A DNA stretch of 64,000 nucleotides from Flavobacterium pectinovorum (GTDB taxonomy: Bacteria; Bacteroidota; Bacteroidia; Flavobacteriales; Flavobacteriaceae): the NCBI RefSeq assembly GCF_900142715.1, contig NZ_FRBX01000009.1, forward strand, positions 1 through 64,000. Direction: 5' to 3'. Shown piece by piece: positions 9,501 to 17,247 of this stretch. A model generated the notes under the pieces. That model was not told where the DNA came from and did not search any database. It saw only the letters and a program-made list of their open reading frames with translations. Made by a program: the position numbers and the translations under genes. How positions within the stretch are numbered: position 1 is the first letter of the stretch; the number at the start of each line of letters is the position of its first letter.

Positions 9501-9613
9501 CATTGGCAATTGTTATTATTGGAGGATTAATTACTGCAACAATCTTAACATTATTAGTGTTCCCAATTATATTTTGGGTATTCAATCGAAAAAAGCACGT
9601 TCCTATTGAATAG
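6515..9613 (+). CDS. czcA: Heavy-metal RND transporter (CzcA type)
   Basis: A 1032-residue inner-membrane proton antiporter of the heavy-metal RND family, of full length. Two large periplasmic loops lie between membrane segments. The fourth membrane segment carries a DFGxxxDGAxxxVE motif beginning near residue 396, the signature associated with divalent cation exporters (Co, Zn, Cd, Ni) rather than the monovalent Cu/Ag group. The motif ends in G instead of the N usual in the proteobacterial signature. The gene closes the three-gene efflux operon and is followed by a terminator. Divalent metal export is the best reading; the exact ion is unknown. Confidence 0.9.
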   Translation: MNKFIRNIIAFSLKNKAFTFFWVGLLAVAGFISFKNMPIDAFPDVTNTQIIIITQWNGKSAEEVERFVTSPIEISMNSVQKKTSVRSITMFGLSVIKIIFDDGVDDTFARLQVNNLLKNVSLPDDVEPDVQPPYGPTGEIFRYIVKSDSRDSRELLTYQNWVIDKQLRSVPGVADLNVFGGQTKTYEVGVDPIKLAKYNITPLQVYNAVNAGNLNVGGDIIEKNGQAFVVRGVGLLKSIQDIENIIVDDANGNPILVKNLASVYESSMPRVGQTGIGKNDDAVEGIVVMRKGENPQETLALIKAKIKDLNDNVLPKDIKIETFYDRDNLMNFTTETVMHNLFEGIILVTCVVFLFMADWRTTFTVSIVIPLSLLFAFLCLKMMGMSANLLSLGAVDFGIIIDGAVVMVEGLFVVLDHRAHQLGMTAYNKIAKGSLIKKTGAEMGKAIFFSKLIIITALLPIFSFQKVEGKMFSPLAYTLGFALMGALLFTLTLVPVLSHLLLNKNVKEKNNPFVNFWDRIVSKSFAWTFKHKVKTLIASTAILVAVFFSATFLGTEFLPQLNEGALWVTAELPMSTSLPQSVETAAMIRKDLESFPEVKNVLSQTGRSNDGTDPNGFGFIQLQVDLKPKSEWTRKITMDDLINEMDQKLKVHQGITYNYSQPVIDNVAESVAGFKASNAVKIYGDDLDKLDELSNEVLAQIKDIPGIKDAGILRNVGQPEISVILDRDKMAAYGVTLSDAQAVLELAFGGKTATQKYEDEKKFDVRVRFSKEYRKDENDISELKVPTISGIKIPLKEICDLKTVTGPAFIYRDNTKRFIGVKFSVRDRDLGSTIAEAQAKVAKMKMPQGYTVGWTGEFENQVRASARLAQVVPISLIGIFVLLFILFGNIKDSLLVLANVPFAIIGGIMALHLTGMNFGISAGVGFIALLGICIQNGVILISEFHHNLKAKLSLEESIFTGVKARTRAVVMTALMASIGLMPAAISTGIGSESQKPLAIVIIGGLITATILTLLVFPIIFWVFNRKKHVPIE

Positions 9614-9667
9614 TGTTTTAAAAATAAATTAATTTGGTTTGATTAATTTGACTTGGTTTTAAAAAAG

Positions 9668-9700
9668 AAAAGCATCATTATTATTAATGGTGCTTTTTTG
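9668..9700 (+). terminator. Terminator of the metal efflux operon
   Basis: The arm AAAAGCATCATTA (9668-9680) pairs, with one G-T pair, with TAATGGTGCTTTT (9685-9697) and runs into a T tract. It lies about 55 bases after the transporter stop codon. Confidence 0.8.
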
Positions 9701-9740
9701 ATTTTAAGCTTTAAGGCTTTTTAAGATCAAAAAAATGAAT

Positions 9741-9877
9741 TTTACCGCAGAGTTCACAAAGATTTTTTACTATTAGCCTTTTATAAAAAACACAAAGTTC
9801 GCAAAGCTTTGTATTGATTTAGCTTTGCGAACTTTCTGTCTAATAGGAAGTACAATCTTTGTGAACTCTGCGGTAAA
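9741..9877. repeat. Three-layer concentric inverted repeat
   Basis: The outer arms are 24 bp and perfect (9741-9764 with 9854-9877, beginning TTTACCGCAGAGTTC). A 6-bp middle pair lies at 9771-9776 and 9840-9845. Inner arms of 15 bp (9794-9808 with 9821-9835, AAAGTTCGCAAAGCT) are also perfect. It fills most of the 364-base gap between the efflux operon and the convergent ankyrin gene. The same words recur at 17065-17125 and 21082-21203, so this is a dispersed repeat family. Confidence 0.85.
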
Positions 9878-9977
9878 TAACTACTCGATAATAATCAATT
9901 TCAAATTACCACAAAAAAAAAGACCCTCTGCTCAAAGAAGATCTTTTTTGTATACTAACTCAAACTTTTTTTAACTC

Positions 9978-10358
9978 TTATTTCAAATCTTTCAAAAGAG
10001 CGATTGCATCTGTTGCGTTTGATAATTGTGCATATTTTAAAGCTGTATATCCTTTTTCGTTTTTGTCACCAGGACGAGCGCCGCTAGCTAATAAAACTTT
10101 AATAATTTCAACTTTGTTATAACGTGCAGCTGTCATTAAAGGAGACATATCGTCTGACTTTTCATTAACGTTAGCACCATATTCAATAAATTTTTTAACT
10201 ACTTCGATGTCACCTTTACTAACAGCAACGTTTAGTGGAGTTGCATCCCAAGCTGAAACTTCAACTGGCTGTTTTACTACTACTTGTTGATTTGAAGCCA
10301 TTGATACATTTGCAAATGCAACTAAAGCTAGTCCTAAATAAATAACTGAATTTTTCAT
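9978..10358 (-). CDS. Secreted ankyrin-repeat protein
   Basis: A 126-residue protein with a signal peptide (about 1-21, ending NVSMA) followed by about three ankyrin repeats from residue 37 to the end. Repeat signatures are TPLNVAVSKGDIEVVKKFIE, SPLMTAARYNKVEIIKVLL and TALKYAQLSNATDAIALL. Ankyrin repeats bind other proteins, and a signal peptide places this one in the periplasm. Small periplasmic ankyrin proteins are sometimes linked to catalase, but no catalase gene is in the window. The gene stands alone; the partner is unknown. Confidence 0.88.
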   Translation of the reverse strand: MKNSVIYLGLALVAFANVSMASNQQVVVKQPVEVSAWDATPLNVAVSKGDIEVVKKFIEYGANVNEKSDDMSPLMTAARYNKVEIIKVLLASGARPGDKNEKGYTALKYAQLSNATDAIALLKDLK

Positions 10359-10423
10359 AATGATTGTGTGTTAAATTGATTGATAAATATTTGATTGATA
10401 ATGGGTTGTTGTTAAATTCTATA

Positions 10424-10466
10424 CAAATGTAAATTAAATTCAAGTACATTGCATTACAAGGTACTT
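10424..10466 (-). promoter_or_regulatory. Promoter and possible operator of the ankyrin gene
   Basis: On the minus strand 10424-10431 reads TACATTTG, a full match to TAnnTTTG, about 65 bases before the ATG. Centred near position -37 is an inverted repeat: AAGTACATTG (10442-10451) and CAAGGTACTT (10457-10466) match at 9 of 10 positions around a 5-base spacer. It occupies the -33 region, so a bound regulator would affect transcription. This is inference from position only. Confidence 0.4.
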
Positions 10467-11036
10467 TGTTTTAACTAATTCTTAACATTTAATTAATAAA
10501 CTAATAATGACAAGAGCGTTTAATTATTGTTTCCACATAATAGACGCAGCAAAAGTAAAAATGTTACACTTAATTGAATATTTTTAGAAAAATAAATCGT
10601 GGAATTTTCAGAAAATGGACAAACAATCTTCTATCTTTTTAACGTTAGTGCAAAAGGAAGTGCAAAAAAAGCTCGAGAATTAAATAAAAACTAAATAAAT
10701 ACTGAGTAAAACATAAATTAACAATCTAAATACGGCAATTTTAAAGAAAAGCTAAAAAGAAAGAAAATACATCTGATTTCAATGCATTTCTTTAACATTT
10801 TTTTCAATAAATTGAATTAGTGCGAGTTTTTAAATCTGTATTTTAACTTAAAATACACTTCATAAAAAGGAAAAAATCATAAAAAGTGTGAAAGACAATT
10901 GAAGATTTAGAGACAAAACAAAAAGCCACAGATTACATGATCAAAAGATTATTAAAATCAAATTAATCATGTAATCTGTGGCTAAATATTCTCAAGCTTG
11001 CCTTACAGATAATTTCTATAAGACAAGATAAAATAA
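10467..11036. other. AT-rich gap with one strong hairpin
   Basis: I see no credible gene here. The only clear structure is a perfect 18-bp inverted repeat, 10924-10941 with 10966-10983 (AGCCACAGATTACATGAT). It sits about 50 bases after the purC stop codon and may end purC transcription while belonging to the dispersed 'GCCACAGATT' repeat words seen at 28071 and 41452. Confidence 0.6.
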
Positions 11037-11993
11037 CTATTTTTTAGAAGCGAGATATTCTACGACGTTTTTTTCAATACGTTCATCAATATTGTCAATG
11101 TTTGCCTTAACAAATTTTTCTCCTAAAATATTCTCGTATAACTCAATATATCTTTCAGAAACAGATTCTATATAAGTATCTGTCATTTCTGGAATTTGTT
11201 GTCCTTCCTGACCCTGGAAACCATTTTCAATCAACCAACGACGAACAAACTCTTTAGATAATTGTTTTTGCTCCTCTCCTTTTTCCTGTCTTTCCTGATA
11301 ACCATCAGCATAAAAATAACGAGAAGAATCAGGAGTATGAATTTCATCAATTAAAACGATTACACCGTCTTTTGTTTTTCCAAATTCGTATTTAGTATCA
11401 ACTAAAATTAAACCACGGCTTGCCGCAATTTCAGTTCCTCTTTGAAACAAATCACGTGTGTATTTTTCTAAAACAATATAATCTTCTTCAGAAACAATCC
11501 CTTTTGCTAAAATATCTTCACGAGAAATATCTTCGTCGTGAGAACCATTATCTGCCTTTGTAGTTGGCGTGATAATTGGTTTAGGAAACTTATCATTTTC
11601 TTTTAAACCTTCGGCCATAGTTACTCCGCAAATTTGTCTTCTTCCTGCTGCATATTCACGGGCAGCATGACCAGAAACATATCCACGAATTACCATTTCT
11701 ACTTTAAAAGGCTCACATAAATGCCCTACAGCAACATTAGGATCTGGTGTTGCAATCAACCAGTTTGGTACAATATCTTCTGTTAATTCCATGAATCTTG
11801 TAGCAATCTGATTCAAAATTTGCCCCTTGTACGGAATTCCTTTTGGTAAAACCACATCAAAAGCCGAAAGTCTATCCGTTGCCACCATTACCAAAAGTTC
11901 ATCATTAATATTATAAACTTCTCTAACTTTTCCTCGGTAAACTGATTTTTGATTTGGGAAATTAAAATTTGTAGTTGTGATTGTATTGCTCAT
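11037..11993 (-). CDS. purC: SAICAR synthetase
   Basis: A 318-residue phosphoribosylaminoimidazole-succinocarboxamide synthase, which joins CAIR and aspartate with ATP in de novo purine synthesis. Recognisable blocks are GKVREVY near residue 21, VMVATDRLSAFD (about 35-46), the EMVIRGYVSGHAAREY stretch, the ILVDTKYEFG block and DEIHTPDSSRY. The length is that of the longer bacterial/eukaryotic-like type rather than the roughly 240-residue E. coli type. It is monocistronic. I see no purine riboswitch in the short upstream region. Confidence 0.96.
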   Translation of the reverse strand: MSNTITTTNFNFPNQKSVYRGKVREVYNINDELLVMVATDRLSAFDVVLPKGIPYKGQILNQIATRFMELTEDIVPNWLIATPDPNVAVGHLCEPFKVEMVIRGYVSGHAAREYAAGRRQICGVTMAEGLKENDKFPKPIITPTTKADNGSHDEDISREDILAKGIVSEEDYIVLEKYTRDLFQRGTEIAASRGLILVDTKYEFGKTKDGVIVLIDEIHTPDSSRYFYADGYQERQEKGEEQKQLSKEFVRRWLIENGFQGQEGQQIPEMTDTYIESVSERYIELYENILGEKFVKANIDNIDERIEKNVVEYLASKK

Positions 11994-12168
11994 TATCCTA
12001 AGTTGTGTTTTGTTTTATGAATGCAAATTTAAAACTATTTCACAGAGTTACACAATGAAAAGACAGAGATCATCAAGAAATGTGATATTTTATAAATTAT
12101 AATCTCTTCAAAAAAATAATATTCCAATAAACGTATTAATTATCTGCTATTTATAATACAAAAAGAAA

Positions 12169-12756
12169 CTATTTGAAACTCAATATTCCCTTACCTAATG
12201 TTTTTACTGAAGCATCAAAATTTCCTAAAGTTGTATCAGGCAGTCTTTTTATATCAGCAGTGCTTACAATATAAATTTGTCCCTGATCTTTTGCGGGAGC
12301 TGTTGGCACAAAAACCACAGCATTTCCTTCTGTATTTTCTTCAATTAAGTAAGCGGGCTGCCAGTAGGTATCAAACTTCAATAAAACAGGCGAATTTGTA
12401 CTTGGTTTTTTTACTTTTTTAATCAGTTTTTCTTCTGCCAGCTTTTTATTTTTTTCGTAACCCGGCAAAAAAAACATTAATTTATCATCAATCCAGTCTG
12501 CTATTTTTTTTAAGAAAGAAAATTGCATTAGATAACCGCTGAAATAAATCAATAGAATTAAAAATATTCCACCAATAATGTCACTTCCTATTGTACCTAA
12601 GACTTTATCTATATGCAATAAGTGAGCAAATTTATCGCCGTACTTTCTAAAAAATCCCCATACTTTCTCGAGGATCATAAAAAACACAACTAATGGCAAT
12701 AAAAGAATAATTCCTGAGATACAATTTTTTTGAACCCGAAGTAAAAAATTTTTCAT
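12169..12756 (-). CDS. DUF502 family membrane protein
   Basis: A 195-residue protein with two N-terminal membrane segments (about 12-31 and 56-78) and a soluble C-terminal half. The first helix, SGIILLLPLVVFFMIL, and the later VVFVPTAPAKDQGQIYIV block are typical of DUF502, a widespread inner-membrane family without an established function. It is on the minus strand between the HAD phosphatase and purC genes, separated by more than 100 bases on each side, so it may be transcribed alone. Confidence 0.82.
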   Translation of the reverse strand: MKNFLLRVQKNCISGIILLLPLVVFFMILEKVWGFFRKYGDKFAHLLHIDKVLGTIGSDIIGGIFLILLIYFSGYLMQFSFLKKIADWIDDKLMFFLPGYEKNKKLAEEKLIKKVKKPSTNSPVLLKFDTYWQPAYLIEENTEGNAVVFVPTAPAKDQGQIYIVSTADIKRLPDTTLGNFDASVKTLGKGILSFK

Positions 12757-12781
12757 GGTATTGCAGATTAAATTTATATCA

Positions 12782-12813
12782 AAAAAAAACTTATCTAAAA
12801 ATCAGATAAGTTT
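12782..12813 (-). terminator. Terminator of the HAD phosphatase gene
   Basis: A 10-bp stem (12787-12796 with 12804-12813, AAACTTATCT/AGATAAGTTT) is followed on the minus strand by a long T run. It lies downstream of the gene ending at 12874. Confidence 0.75.
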
Positions 12814-12873
12814 CTATAAAATTAAAAATTTAGTATCAATGGGCAATACATCAATTGGTTAATTATTTAAATA

Positions 12874-13707
12874 TTAATCAATTACAAATTCTTTGTTTAA
12901 TATTTTAGATGAAATATATCTTGCAACGCCATCTTCGGCATTGGTTTTTATAACTTCTAATTCAGGCAAAGTTTCTTTTAATAATGTCGGAGCGTTCCCC
13001 ATAATTAAACCTTTTCCTGACGCTGACAACATTTGAACATCATTAAAACCATCACCAAAAGAAACAACCTGTTCTAAGGTAAACCCTTCTTTTTCTAATA
13101 CCGTTTCAATTGCAACTGCCTTATCTATAGATTTATCCATAAATTCTAAACAAGTTGGTAAGCTGAATGCGTGATGCAAATGCTCAGAAGAATTGTCTAG
13201 AATATCATCTTTTAATTTTACTAATTTTTCATGGTTGTCGCAGGAAAAGAAAATTTTAATCGCGCCAAAGTCTTCTAGTTTTTTATAGTCGACCAATTCA
13301 GGGTGGTAGTTTAATTTTTCCTGAAAAGCATTTAATTTTTCACTTACTTTGTTTGTTTGCCAAACATTTTCTTTAAATAAAACAACTGTAATTTCGGGAT
13401 CAATTTCAACATTTAGAGCAGCTTTTACAACATCGCTGTCTAAATTAAAAGAAAATAATTCTTCTTTTTCCGGAGAATGAATTCTCGCTCCGTTTGAACT
13501 TACCAAATAAACCGGTACTTCGAGTTTTTCAATAATAGCCATCGCGTCAAGATGGTGACGTCCTGTGGCTACAACTATAAGATAATTTTGATTGTGAAGT
13601 TCCTGAAAAATTGATTTAGTGTAATCTGATATTTTGTGCTGTGTGTTGAGTAAGGTTCCGTCTAAGTCACTTACAACAACTTTTATATTCTTAAGTTTAG
13701 AAGTCAT
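12874..13707 (-). CDS. Cof-type HAD family phosphatase
   Basis: A 277-residue cytoplasmic hydrolase of the HAD superfamily, type IIB cap. Motif I is VVVSDLDGTLLN with the catalytic D14 and D16. VATGRH is the motif II region, and SFGDGFNDVQML near residue 217 is motif IV, with the two acidic residues binding magnesium. The usual substrates of this family are sugar phosphates, flavin or pyridoxal phosphates. All catalytic residues are present; the specific substrate cannot be assigned. Confidence 0.9.
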   Translation of the reverse strand: MTSKLKNIKVVVSDLDGTLLNTQHKISDYTKSIFQELHNQNYLIVVATGRHHLDAMAIIEKLEVPVYLVSSNGARIHSPEKEELFSFNLDSDVVKAALNVEIDPEITVVLFKENVWQTNKVSEKLNAFQEKLNYHPELVDYKKLEDFGAIKIFFSCDNHEKLVKLKDDILDNSSEHLHHAFSLPTCLEFMDKSIDKAVAIETVLEKEGFTLEQVVSFGDGFNDVQMLSASGKGLIMGNAPTLLKETLPELEVIKTNAEDGVARYISSKILNKEFVID

Positions 13708-13777
13708 ATTAAAATCAAGTATTTATGATATACAAATCTACGATTTTAACAACAGTTAAGCAAAGATAACCAAGCAT

Positions 13778-13795
13778 AAAAGCCCGAAGACGGGC
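13778..13795 (-). terminator. Terminator of the DUF1801 gene
   Basis: On the minus strand a compact GC stem GCCCG/CGGGC with a TCTT loop (13782-13795) is followed by TTTTAT. It is 51 bases after the DUF1801 gene stop codon. Confidence 0.75.
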
Positions 13796-13845
13796 AAGTT
13801 TATTATTTATTTAACTATTTGGTTAAATAATCTACTATCCTTATT

Positions 13846-14208
13846 TTAAATCCTTACAGCTCCTGAATTATATAAGTTCAGGGCTTTTTGCAAGATAATT
13901 TCGATTCTGTCTAATGGCAGATCTTCATTAGAATCGACCAGCATAATTTTCATTCGAGAACGTTTATCCTGAACTAAAAAAGATTCATTAAAATAAGATC
14001 CTTCTACTATTCCAATATAAGGTTTCTTGCGTTTTTTATCTATCCATAAATAGCAAAACATTTTACCTTTATAGTAAAAAAAGGGCATCCCATATTTTAT
14101 TACATTAGTAATATTTTGGTCTCTCCTTAAAATAATATCCCGCAACGCAATTAGTGTTCCTTTTACAGGTTCTTCCTGGTTTAAATAAAATTCATCTAGC
14201 TGATTCAT
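13846..14208 (-). CDS. DUF1801 domain protein
   Basis: A 120-residue single-domain cytoplasmic protein. The central IKYGMPFFYYKGKMFCYLWI block and the 'GIVEGSYF' turn are characteristic of the DUF1801/YdhG-like fold, a small beta-rich domain of unknown biochemical role. The gene is isolated between terminators on both sides, so it is probably monocistronic. Function is unknown. Confidence 0.78.
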   Translation of the reverse strand: MNQLDEFYLNQEEPVKGTLIALRDIILRRDQNITNVIKYGMPFFYYKGKMFCYLWIDKKRKKPYIGIVEGSYFNESFLVQDKRSRMKIMLVDSNEDLPLDRIEIILQKALNLYNSGAVRI

Positions 14209-14331
14209 CGGCGCATAACTTTTTTTATTGTGCTAAAAAGTACCTGCAAATTTATAAAGGAAGAATCATTATTTATTTAAAAAAATTTAATTTATAAGTA
14301 ATTTTAACTTAACTTGTAAAGTTTTACTTAA

Positions 14332-14382
14332 AAAAAAATATTCGTTTAATACATTTTTATAAAAAAATATATTAAACGAATA
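14332..14382 (-). terminator. Terminator of the PhoH gene
   Basis: A nearly perfect 44-base palindrome, with 12-bp perfect outer arms (14339-14350 with 14371-14382, TATTCGTTTAAT), is followed on the minus strand by nine T. It lies 54 bases after the PhoH-family gene stop codon. Confidence 0.8.
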
Positions 14383-14436
14383 CTAAAACATCAAAAAAAC
14401 AGTTTACGATTTACAATCTGATATTTAAATTAGATA

Positions 14437-15387
14437 TTAATCGTGATTCTCAATTTGCTTATAAGCATCAATTACCTTTTTCACTAATCTGTGGCGTACG
14501 ATATCTTTATCATCCAGATAAATAATTCCAATTCCGTCAACGTCTTTTAAAACCAAAATAGCTTCTTTCAGACCAGAAATAGTTCTGCGTGGTAAATCGA
14601 CCTGTCCTGGATCGCCCGTAATCATGAATTTTGCATTTTTTCCCATACGGGTCAAAAACATCTTCATTTGTGAGTGGGTTGTATTTTGCGCCTCGTCAAG
14701 AATTACAAAAGCATTATCAAGTGTGCGCCCACGCATAAATGCCAATGGTGCAATCTGAATAATTCCTTTTAAAATGTAATCTTCGAGCTTTTCATTTGGC
14801 AGCATATCGCGCAAAGCATCATAGAGAGGCTGCATGTACGGATCTAGTTTTTCTTTCATATCGCCAGGTAAAAAACCAAGATTTTCTCCTGCTTCTACCG
14901 CCGGACGCGTTAATATGATCCTTTTTACTTCTTTCTCTTTAAGTGCTTTAACAGCCATTGCCACACCTGTATACGTTTTTCCTGTTCCAGCGGGACCAAC
15001 TGCAAATACCATGTCATTTTTTTTGATGGTATCTACCAGTAACTGCTGGTTGGGCGTCATGGCCTTAATTATTTTACCGCCAACACCGTGCACTAAAATT
15101 TTGTCATGATCATATGATTTTCTTTCATCCTGACCATCACTCATAATGACACGTTCGATAACATTATCGTCAATGTTATTGTATCTCGTAAAATGAAGCA
15201 TTAGTCTTTGAAACCTTTTCTCGAATTCATCTAAAACTTCTTTTTCGCCAAATGCTTTCAAAGTAGTACCTCTCGCAACGATTTTAAGCTTTGGGTAATA
15301 CTTTTTAATTATTTCAAGATGAGTGTCCTGAGCGCCCCAAAAGTCTTTTGGAGCGATGTCTATGAGCTCGATTATTCTTTCGTTCAA
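14437..15387 (-). CDS. PhoH family P-loop ATPase
   Basis: A 316-residue cytoplasmic ATPase. The Walker A motif GPAGTGKT is at 131-138 and the Walker B motif FVILDEAQN is near 225, followed by TGDPGQVDLPRR. Together these define the PhoH/YbeZ type, related to helicase superfamily I and thought to act in RNA metabolism. The N-terminal 100 residues form the expected KH-like leader. It is divergent from the SAM hydrolase gene; the shared 183-base region contains a palindrome at 15458-15495. Family assignment is secure. Confidence 0.93.
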   Translation of the reverse strand: MNERIIELIDIAPKDFWGAQDTHLEIIKKYYPKLKIVARGTTLKAFGEKEVLDEFEKRFQRLMLHFTRYNNIDDNVIERVIMSDGQDERKSYDHDKILVHGVGGKIIKAMTPNQQLLVDTIKKNDMVFAVGPAGTGKTYTGVAMAVKALKEKEVKRIILTRPAVEAGENLGFLPGDMKEKLDPYMQPLYDALRDMLPNEKLEDYILKGIIQIAPLAFMRGRTLDNAFVILDEAQNTTHSQMKMFLTRMGKNAKFMITGDPGQVDLPRRTISGLKEAILVLKDVDGIGIIYLDDKDIVRHRLVKKVIDAYKQIENHD

Positions 15388-15457
15388 ATGAGGTAGTTTT
15401 AAATTAAAAATAAATTTGTTTTTGTAAATCTATTGCTGTCGGGTTGTTTATATCTTT

Positions 15458-15511
15458 AAATGCAAATTGTCTTTTGTTTCTTTCAATTTGCATTTAGTAT
15501 TACTAGATTTG
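15458..15511. promoter_or_regulatory. Divergent promoter region with palindrome and -7 element
   Basis: AAATGCAAATTG (15458-15469) and CAATTTGCATTT (15484-15495) form a perfect 12-bp inverted repeat with a 14-base spacer. A third ATTTGCAT occurs at 15507-15514, overlapping TAGATTTG (15504-15511), a full match to TAnnTTTG for the plus-strand SAM hydrolase gene. The repeated ATTTGCAT word suggests an operator, but no regulator is identified. Confidence 0.4.
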
Positions 15512-15570
15512 CATATCTCAAATTTAATGAAAATTAGATTTAAAAACTACCAATAGTTATAAACAAAATT

Positions 15571-16398
15571 ATGTCAATAATTACCCTTACTACTGATTAC
15601 GGCTTAAAAGACCACTTTGTTGGTTCGCTAAAGGGTAAGATTTTATCTGAATATTCAGAGGCTCAAATAATTGACATTTCTCATGATATAGATCCGTTTA
15701 ATACTGCCGAAGCAAGTTACATTATCGGAGCATCTTATTTAAGTTTCCCAAAAGGAACTGTACACCTTATTGGTGTTGACATTGAGCGCAATAAAGAGAA
15801 CCAGCATATCGCCATGCAATGGAACGATCATTACTTTATTTGTGCCGATAACGGAATTTTAAGCATGCTTACGCAGAAAATCGTTCCCGAGAAAATTGTT
15901 GCCATTAACATTCACGATCGTTTTCCCGCAGAATCTACCGATTTGGATATTTTTATTCAGGTTGCCTGCCATATTGCAAAAGGCGGATTATTAAATGTAA
16001 TTGGCAAAGAAATTACAGCTATTAAAGAGGTTACAGAATTACAAGCAGTTGTTGCCGGTGATGGAAACTCAATAAAAGGATATGTAATTTATATCGATCA
16101 TTTTGGAAACGTAATTACAAATATTTCGAAAAAACAATTTTTAGAAATCTCACGTGGTCGCCCGTACGAAATTGTCATGAATACAAAAAACATCAAAACT
16201 ATTTTACCAAATTATTCAGCAATTGCGACTTCTGATAAATATCCTATAAAAACCTACGAAGGCGAAAAACTGGCTATTTTTAATGAAGCCGGATTTCTTG
16301 AAATTGCCATTTTTAGAAGCAATCCTTCAAAAGTGGGTTCTGCAAATAGTTTGTTAGGATTGAATTATCGTGATGTTATTACGATTCAGTTTTCTTGA
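15571..16398 (+). CDS. SAM hydroxide adenosyltransferase (DUF62) family
   Basis: A 275-residue enzyme of the family that attacks S-adenosylmethionine with water or a halide, giving adenosine plus methionine in the common hydrolase branch. The N-terminus ITLTTDYGLKDHFVGSLKG (about 3-21) carries the conserved Asp of the family. ISHDIDPF, VHLIGVD and ADNGILS follow in order, and the C-terminal barrel includes the YIDHFGNVITNI block. The close paralogue chlorinase cannot be excluded by eye, but hydrolase is the default for this genus. The gene lies upstream of a structured repeat and is divergent from the PhoH gene. Confidence 0.88.
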   Translation: MSIITLTTDYGLKDHFVGSLKGKILSEYSEAQIIDISHDIDPFNTAEASYIIGASYLSFPKGTVHLIGVDIERNKENQHIAMQWNDHYFICADNGILSMLTQKIVPEKIVAINIHDRFPAESTDLDIFIQVACHIAKGGLLNVIGKEITAIKEVTELQAVVAGDGNSIKGYVIYIDHFGNVITNISKKQFLEISRGRPYEIVMNTKNIKTILPNYSAIATSDKYPIKTYEGEKLAIFNEAGFLEIAIFRSNPSKVGSANSLLGLNYRDVITIQFS

Positions 16399-16728
16399 TT
16401 TTAGATTAATAGCACACGGATTTTACGGATTGAGCGGATTTACACGGATTATATTTAATCTTTTGTTCTTTGATCAAAGAAATTACTCTATTTATATTTT
16501 AGACATAGCCCGCGGTTTCAACCGCGGGGACGCATCATCTATACATGATGTCTACATGGTTGAAATCGTGGGCTATATTTGAAATACGATAAGACATTAG
16601 AATCCAAAAAAAATATGTATTTATAATATTTTATTTTTTCATAAAAAGAACAATCAAAATTGGTATTTTTGCCCGCTTATTAGATTTTTTCAATCTAAAA
16701 TCTAATATCAGAAATCTAAAATTAGAAT
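16399..16728. repeat. Gap holding a compound inverted repeat
   Basis: Outer arms ATAGCCCGCGGTTTCAACC (16505-16523) and its near-complement (16558-16576) enclose CATCAT/ATGATG (16533-16538 with 16545-16550). The left arm can also fold on itself, because CCGCGGTT/AACCGCGG lies at 16510-16527. Two exclusive folds are therefore possible. Upstream, 16410-16445 has repeated ACGGATT words. I see no gene in this 330-base gap. Confidence 0.7.
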
Positions 16729-17025
16729 ATGTTTGTTCGAATAGTAAAAATGAGCTTTCACGAAGAAAAAATTCCTGATTTTTTGGAGAATTTTGAAACT
16801 GTAAAAGACAAAATACGAAATGCAGAAGGAAATCGTTTTTTAGAACTGTATCAGGACAAAAATGATAAATGCATATTTTTTACCTATAGTTATTGGGAAA
16901 CCGAAACTGATTTAGAAAATTACAGACAATCTGAACTTTTTAACTCTGTTTGGAGTTTTGCAAAAAAACTATTCAATGCAAAACCAGAAGCGTGGAGCGT
17001 TGATAAAATTGTTTCTTTAGTTTAA
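16729..17025 (+). CDS. Small antibiotic-biosynthesis-monooxygenase-like (ABM) protein
   Basis: A 98-residue protein of the dimeric alpha-beta barrel type. The N-terminal strand MFVRIVKMSF, the RNAEGNRFLELYQD centre and the YWETETDLENYRQSELF helix with a C-terminal conserved W are typical of the ABM domain. Members include quinol monooxygenases and haem degraders, but most are uncharacterised. It lies in the same orientation as gldFG, 222 bases upstream with heptad repeats between, so co-transcription is uncertain. Confidence 0.78.
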   Translation: MFVRIVKMSFHEEKIPDFLENFETVKDKIRNAEGNRFLELYQDKNDKCIFFTYSYWETETDLENYRQSELFNSVWSFAKKLFNAKPEAWSVDKIVSLV

Positions 17026-17064
17026 CGTTTCAAGTTGCATACGTAACGTGAAGATTGGAACGAA

Positions 17065-17244
17065 TTAACCGCAAAGAACGCAAAGAAAATATTTAAAAGG
17101 TTTAGAAAACACAAAGTTCGCAAAGCTGGAACTTGAAACCTGAAACTTGAAACAATATAAATAATTAAAATATAAAAGGTTTAGAAACGAAAAGTTCAAA
17201 GTAAAGCAACTTGAAACCTGAAACAAGAAAAACTTGAAACAAAA
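17065..17244. repeat. Repeat words and GAAAC heptads upstream of gldF
   Basis: The first part (17065-17125) carries ACCGCAAAGAACGCAAAG and ACACAAAGTTCGCAAAGC, the same words as the inverted repeats at 9741 and 21082. The second part contains heptads of the form CTTGAAA/CCTGAAA (three in tandem at about 17131-17153, more at 17210-17240). The final heptad ends about ten bases before the gldF start codon, so a change in heptad number could alter the gldF leader. Confidence 0.65.
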
Positions 17245-17247
17245 CAT

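Noticed and set aside
9316..9585. An 89-codon frame opposite the RND transporter gene
   Set aside because: Antisense shadow of a conserved membrane protein gene; its composition mirrors the sense codons.
9741..9877. Long inverted repeat considered as a miniature transposon
   Set aside because: No target-site duplication is visible at its edges and the concentric arms vary by layer, so I list it as a repeat without claiming mobility.
10261..10449. A 62-codon frame overlapping the ankyrin gene start
   Set aside because: Out of frame with the clear ankyrin gene and covering its promoter; no family resemblance.
16370..16582. A 70-codon frame after the SAM hydrolase gene
   Set aside because: It overlaps the end of that gene and then reads through the compound inverted repeat.
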